64,000 bases of DNA from Physcia stellaris (Eukaryota; Ascomycota; Lecanoromycetes; Caliciales; Physciaceae): contig JABSSW010000049.1 in the NCBI GenBank assembly GCA_018902385.1, forward strand, positions 62,001 through 126,000. Reading direction: 5' to 3'. The notes under the pieces are model-generated. The model saw only the letters and a program-made list of their open reading frames with translations, made no database searches and was not told where the DNA came from. The position numbers and the translations under genes are program-made. Below are positions 58,196 to 64,000 of the stretch, piece after piece (position 1 is the stretch's first letter; each line of letters begins with the position of its first letter).

Positions 58196-60319
58196 CGTGA
58201 CGCTATCGTATAATCAATAGAAACTCGACTTCTATTGATTAATTTTGACACGTGTAATCGCGAAAATGAAATCGCGTAAACAAATTATATTATGATGATG
58301 TCGTCGTTTCATTTTTTGTAACAAACATTCTCGTTTCTATCGCAACATCATTTGTTCAACAATCAATGTTTTGTTGATTTCGTCAACATTGTATAATTGA
58401 CGTACGATGCAAAATGTTTGAAATTAAATCGATTTGATCACAATTTATCGATTTTGAAATCAACGCGATACGATTATATTTGAAAAAATCATTTTCAAAA
58501 GAAACATACATCAAACGAAAACATTTTCTGTAACAAATATTCTCGATTTTATTGCATTACAATCAATTTCGCATATAACGTTTTTTTGTTTTCGTTCAAA
58601 AATCATTTTTGACGTACGATGAAAAATGTTTGAAATCAAATCGATTCAATCATCGTTTTTAGATTTTGAAGTCAACGACATACGATTTTCTTTGAAAACA
58701 TTATCTCAAGCAGAAACAGACAACAAACGCAAAATATCATTATCATTTTTTTTCTATTATCGTTGCTCGAAGTTTCGACAGCTCGATTTTGTTATTGTAA
58801 AATTATCAACGATGTACGATTGAATTCGTCTTTACAAATTTCGATTAATTAATCGTTGACAATTCGTTGCTTCTGCTCATAATAATTTAATCACATCAAA
58901 ATGACGAACAATCAATTTTTCGCATTTTTCACAATCGTCGAAACATTTTTTTCGAACGAATCAATTGAATTTGTTGTATGACATCACATTTTTGAAACAA
59001 AACATAACGTTTTCATAATTTACGTCGAAAATCATGATTACAACATCAAAATCAAACGATCAAAAAATCGTTCAATTTTGAAAAATGATTCAATCATCAC
59101 GAAACGTTTTAAAATTACGTTTAAATGCGATCAAAATTGTTCATGAAAAATCACATGCTACAAAAACGTTCGTGCGACGCTATGAAAATTCACGATCAAA
59201 ACGAAATTTCATAATCATTCGTTCGTTTCAACGAAAATTTTTTTGTACATCACAAACATCAAATGACAAACGAAATTTTGAAAAAAATCGCAATTACAAA
59301 CGACAAAAATCAATTTTTTGATCGACAAATTCAATTTTCAATTTAACAAACATAGACGTGATTTCGATCGAGATTTTGAATGATTTGATCACGAATCATT
59401 TCAATCATTTTTTCATTTTTCAAAACATTTACAATGCGAAGAAGAAAATCAAAACGCGAAAATGAACATTGACATTTCTATAAAAACTTTGTACGACGCT
59501 TTCAATTTCGATTTTATCAATTAATTTTGTTGTTGTCGCGATGCGAAATATCACGATCGTTTGAAAAATTTTTCTTTGTCAACAAATATGTCGCTCAACT
59601 TTTATTTAAGAATTTCGAAATTCTCGTGTTGAATAGCATTTGCAAAATCAAACAATACGAATTGTCGATGTTTGTTTTTCTGAAACAAATTTCATTAGAC
59701 ATTAATTTTTATTGAGATTTGTGACGAGCGTGCATCGAATTCAACATCTGAAATCAACATTTGATCAGTCATTAAATTTAACATTTTTATCTTATCACAT
59801 CGAATGTTAAAATCGAGAATCGTTTTGACGCATTCAAGCGATCTAATTTTTTACATATGTTTTTACAAATTTTCATGTATTTGCTTTTCACTTAGAAATT
59901 CTCGTGTAGTTATGTATTAGTTCAATCAATGCATGACATTTCACATTATTTCTAAATCATTCATTTTCTTCAGGCTGTTCGAAGTACGACAGTCTACTCA
60001 ATAAACAAAATTTCAAATCAATCACGAAGATTTAAGACGTCATTCTCAAAGTCAGATTGAACAACGAGACTCGACTCTATTCAGCGGGTCAGCAAAGAAA
60101 GATAAAAAACATAGCTCGTTTTAATGCTGTACAGAATTTTCAAAAAAATGTCTATCGCGAAAATCGATATATCAAATCGAATATATCGAAAAACGAATTG
60201 CAAAGATAATCGTCAAATTATCAATCAACAAACATTTATACGACAAATCGAAATTCAACATTCATCGTTTCATCAGAAACTATTCATCATAAATCAACAC
60301 GAGTTATTTCATCGAAAAT
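58196..60319. repeat. AT-rich block with strong CpC/GpG and CpT/ApG depletion
   Basis: About 2.1 kb of very AT-rich sequence with abrupt edges. Hand count over 58501-58620: C is followed by A 11 times, G 7, T 2, C 0; G is preceded by C 7 times, T 4, A 0, G 0. Other samples (59041-59160) look the same; near 59.8 kb the bias is milder. Canonical RIP in ascomycetes destroys CpA, yet CpA is plentiful here. No protein domain is legible and the open frames are compositional. Probably a heavily mutated repeat. Confidence 0.75.
58211..58241. repeat. Perfect 12-bp inverted repeat at the edge of the AT-rich block
   Basis: TAATCAATAGAA (58211-58222) and TTCTATTGATTA (58230-58241) are exact reverse complements with a 7-nt loop. 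It lies within 20 bases of the block's left edge and could be a hairpin or an element-end remnant. Confidence 0.6.
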
Positions 60320-63300
60320 TGTAAGGAACTCAGGGTCCAGACCTGCAGGCAGTGCGGGCCGGATCCCGCCAAGGTTCGAAAGACCAACCCATGAGACGGC
60401 CAGTTTCACCATACTAGTCACTCGGCACCCATATCGCATATCGGCTAGATATTCATGCGCAGGGGCTCAGGGGTTCGTACAATTGAACAGACAGAACGAG
60501 TATATACTGCGTGGCCTGCAAGGCAATTAGTTCTGCAGTTATTAGTCTAGTCATACTATTGTCTCTGCTATACATCTCTGGTGCCATGCCTCTTACATTC
60601 TAATAACTACAATAACCTACCGGTTAGCACCACTCGTGTATAGCATCCAGTTCAACGGCTGGACGTGTCTTGCTTTCAGAGTTCGATTTGAACGAGGAAC
60701 TCCTTCTATAAGAGTCGGAGCGAGGAATACGTTCTTCGAAAGCTGGGACGAACATCAGATCGAGAATGAAGACTCTACAGCATACAGTTAAGTATCGCAA
60801 TCCAGACTGAATGTACTATCACACTGTCACGTATTGTTCAGCATAGGGAGCAAGCCAGAGCTTGAAGAAGCAGGAAGCCTCCAGGCAGAACTGCGAGAGC
60901 AAGCTACTCCAACGCGATAAGGAGTCTACAACATACAGCAATTGACTTCAATCATTCGGCCTCGTTGTTGTCTCCAGCGACAAGCGCCAATCATTCCAAG
61001 CTCTCGGATGCCCATAGCAGTAACGGCAGGCCAAGAACGTCAAGGCAATTGGAAGAGCCTGCGCACCTTGCCGGAGCACCCATGCAGAGTGGATCTTCTA
61101 CACCCAAGCCATTGAGAAACAATGTGAGAACAACGGCTTCCACCGTCCTGCTCCTCCTGCAGGGCATCAAGAGCCAGGGTATCAAGACATTCTCAAGAGC
61201 TGGTCAAACGATGGCCTCAACAAGAAGCATAGCAGGATATTCTGCTCAGGAAATCACATGGCGGCATTTACAGGAGCCCGTAACTGCAGAATTGCATGAT
61301 GATCTCAATAGGGAGCTTCTTAGACGATCTAGAAGTGGCGCAGATGCGAAGCCGTTCTTTGCAATATAGTTCAAGACCAAGGCGGTAAGAAACTCACGTC
61401 TGATAAGGCTAATAAGAAGTCAGTCAAGACGGCTACATCGTCGATGCTACATAGCACAAGAAGCTGCGGATGTAACAAGCATGAATCGCGATTGATTGGC
61501 TCACCTCCAGTCAAGTCCGCATAGTGAATGTTTTCATAAGCCATAAGTCATAAGTCATAAGCTATAAGCAACAAGCAATAGCAGCGACGAGCCTTTTGCG
61601 ACGAGCCATGCTGGCAGTATCGTCAAGCATTGTCGCAAGAAGCTCTGCATGGCTAGGAGCAATAGAAACAAGGTCGTTGACGAAGAGATCATCGAAATTC
61701 GAGAGCAGAGGTCAGTCCGAAAGCGATGCCCTTATTGAATTTGAACAGTTTCGCTCTCAGTCCCTAGCCACGAGGCTGCGGTCTTAAACAGCAGGCAATT
61801 CAGGTCATTGGCGTCTGCTTCGTACGAGTATCAGCTTTGAACAAGAACGGCCGCAGACACTTTCTGAACGAGAGCTTTTAGAAGTGGTTCGAATCGGTCG
61901 ATTTCGTGGAACTGCTCTGGATGCAATCTGGTCAGAGTGAATATTTGCTCGGCCTTGGCATTCTTCAATGCAAATCTCTTCATCATAAATCGTTTCGAGC
62001 ACATCGAGCCGGAAGAACCAGTCGTTTTTATTTCTCATAACACGGAGGGAGCCTTCGTTATATTCGTACAAATGCTCTATAGCGAGGGAACGACTTCAAA
62101 CAAGACGCAGACTATACGATAAGCACAGACCTTTTGTCTCTATCGGAGATCAAAGACATATACAGAAACATCAGCAAGGAAGCTGCTCAATGGGCACGCA
62201 ACAGGCCTGACGGGCATACGATATGTCTGACGAGCTCACAATAGGTCACAGCATGCGATAGATATGAGGGCGAGTATTAGGGCTCGAGGGCAGGCAAGGC
62301 TCGAAGCCGAGCAAGAAGTCACCCCTTAGTTCTATCTACTCCTTTATCGGAAGATGGCTAATAGTCTTGAGGGTTTACCTGAATAATAGAAGAAACAGCC
62401 CTATCGGGTCTGCAGCTGAGCAGGAAAGTATGCTGTACAAGCATTGAAAACAGTCTTATCAGGCCTTTCAGTCCTGCCACTCGCCCGGCGAAGGCGTCAA
62501 TTCTATCGCTTCGCCCATAGGGGTTATTTGGCCATTATAGCTCGGCGAAGGCTACAATCTGTATAGGCCATATGGATGCCGCACGCAACAGGCTTCGCAT
62601 GGAGCAAAGTATAAGAGCGAAACGGCGGTAGACCAAGCTGTTGAGTACATCGTTCTGCTTTTGTCTCGCTGATTCGCCTGTAAAATAGGTCCCTGGCGGA
62701 ATGCCTAGATCTATACGTTATAGTGAATCCAGACAATACGGTCACATAGTTCGTCTCTTCGATGGGTGTGCGGACACGGGAGCAGAAGTAGCTTCGTCGT
62801 CTCCTCAATGGGTGTGCAGATGCAGCGAAATGAATCGCTATACAGGTAGTGACCGACAACGAGCAATGCGTTCGAAATCCATGAAATCGCACAAGTTGCA
62901 AGCACAAGGGGCTTCAGTAGGTCTGACCCCTTGACCTCAATGTTAAAGGATTGGCAGAGCTCCATACGAAGAATAGAGCAACTGTCGGAACAATCAAGCT
63001 TTCAAACGCCGGCGAAGCGTACTCTTGAAAGCATCTATTCTGTAACAGTTCAATTCGATTAGGTCGTCCGTGTGGAGATCAACGTCTCGAAGCAAACAAC
63101 AGACGAATAGCAAAGATCATAGCATTCTATTCTGGTCATAGCATCATCGAAACCTCAACAAGCACGACAGGCGATCTGATAGCGAGGTCACTGAGGAAGA
63201 GAGAGTTCAGGAGCAATCGTCAGTCTGGCGTTTTGCGACGGTCTCTGCAGACGTCTCGATCAATTCGAATCTGCCAGATGCGGAGGTCACGATCAGAGTG

Positions 63301-64000
63301 ATTCTCCAAGTCTTTCGGTGTGGCTCAAGCAGTAATGCAAAAGCCTAGCCATAAGGAAAGATTAGTCATCTTCATCAAAGAGGAGTTATAGATCCTTCAG
63401 GAGGTTTCTATCAACTACAGAAAGTAAAGTGGAGTCATAGATCCTTCGGGAGGCTTCTGACAACTGAAGCAAGTATTTCGTGTTCGAGTGAGCTTCAAGT
63501 CAAATCAATAGGAAGATTATGTATTTTGCGGGTGATCTTCAAGGGGAGTTATAGATTTTTCGGAAGATTTCTGACAACGAGAAACTAGTCCTTCGGGTGA
63601 TCTCGTTAGAGCAAGCGGAGAGGACAGTTCTTCGGGTGATCTTCTTGCTGCTCTCGGTTGTGCACCAGACGTGGTCGCCGATGAGTATGGTTTGGTAATG
63701 CGCGAATCCTCGAGTCTGACCAATGGGTGGTTGAGCAGGAGCATATTCACGAATCTGAAGTAAAAGAAGGCATTGACGGCGGCTCTCAAGCTCATACATA
63801 GATAGATGACTTGGTCCGCTCATTGCCGTAAGTCCCATGTGCAGTTGTGAGGCAGGAACTAGCTATTCCTGGTATGGTCACGCTCGCATTGGCGATAGTA
63901 GACGAAGTTGGGAGTTTAGCATGCAATTGCTTTACGTGTCATCAAGTCTTAATAAGAGGGGCGTCGACAATATAGACAATCTCTGGTCGAGCATCTCGAT
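60320..64000. mobile_element. Broken retroelement-like region, probably LTR class
   Basis: Normal GC returns abruptly at 60320. A stretch from TGTAAGGAACTCAGGG (60320) to ATAACTACA (60611) is TG..CA-bounded, about 290 bp, and could be an LTR; no second copy is seen inside the window. Inside, no intact gene is present; a minus-strand stretch around 61.8-62.07 kb weakly recalls the DEEI-x-IE part of a Ty1/copia reverse transcriptase. The region looks old and broken in many places, and its far end lies outside the window. Family assignment is tentative. Confidence 0.35.
63380..63650. repeat. Degenerate short tandem repeats
   Basis: Units sharing GGAGT-x-ATAGAT-x-x-TTC-x-G-x-AG, TTCT-x-x-CAACT and later TTCGGGTGATCT recur at about 63380, 63430, 63544 and 63590-63640 with drifting spacing. 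They lie inside the retroelement-like region. Confidence 0.55.

Noticed and set aside
59085-59321. Open frame inside the AT-rich block
   Set aside because: Lys/Arg/Phe/Asn-rich translation follows the base bias; no domain seen.
60365-60390. GGTTCGAAAGACC resembling a tRNA T-arm
   Set aside because: No matching acceptor, D or anticodon arms around it.
1-64000. CRISPR arrays, rRNA genes, bacterial operons
   Set aside because: None seen; introns and gene families show fungal nuclear DNA.

Overview
The window reads as nuclear DNA of a filamentous ascomycete (Pezizomycotina). The case rests on genes split by short GT..AG introns (about 45-160 nt) and on typical families: FlbA-type DEP-DEP-RGS regulator, trifunctional FOL1, fungal rhodopsin-domain membrane proteins, UMTA-type methyltransferase, small cysteine-containing secreted proteins. 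A class such as Dothideomycetes is only a guess. All exon coordinates were worked out by hand from splice sites and reading phase.

Layout. 0.8-4.8 kb: acyl-CoA-binding protein; a triosephosphate-isomerase-like gene and an RpiB-like gene lying tail to tail (the pair that isomerises tetrulose phosphates in erythritol breakdown); a secreted protein with internal repeats. 6-14 kb: a low-complexity coiled-coil protein, a nine-exon rhodopsin-domain membrane protein, a SAM methyltransferase, a secreted protein. 15-26 kb: housekeeping genes TDP1 (DNA repair), ALG10 (N-glycan precursor) and PSF2 (GINS replication complex), with a DUF1989 protein and a cysteine-containing secreted protein between them. 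27-36 kb: one small unknown gene and an FlbA-like RGS regulator, both with wide gene-free flanks. 35.7-49.6 kb: four-cysteine secreted protein, ORC4, F-box protein with a decayed partial copy beside it, FOL1 (folate synthesis), nitronate monooxygenase, one unknown protein. 51-57 kb: an accessory stretch with a second four-cysteine secreted protein, a secreted peptide precursor built from duplicated exons, a frame-broken rhodopsin-domain gene and a decaying coiled-coil gene.

58.2-60.3 kb is a sharply bounded AT-rich block that almost lacks CC/GG and has little CT/AG, yet keeps many CA/TG and CG. This is not the usual RIP pattern, which removes CA. From 60.3 kb to the end lies degraded, repeat-like DNA, probably a broken LTR element.

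Core replication, repair, glycosylation and folate genes fill most of the left and centre; the right third is gene-poor and transposon-bearing, with effector-like secreted proteins at its edge. The most unusual items are the exon-duplicated precursor at 52.8-53.5 kb, the CpY-depleted block, the two related four-cysteine secreted proteins, and the tetrulose-phosphate isomerase pair.
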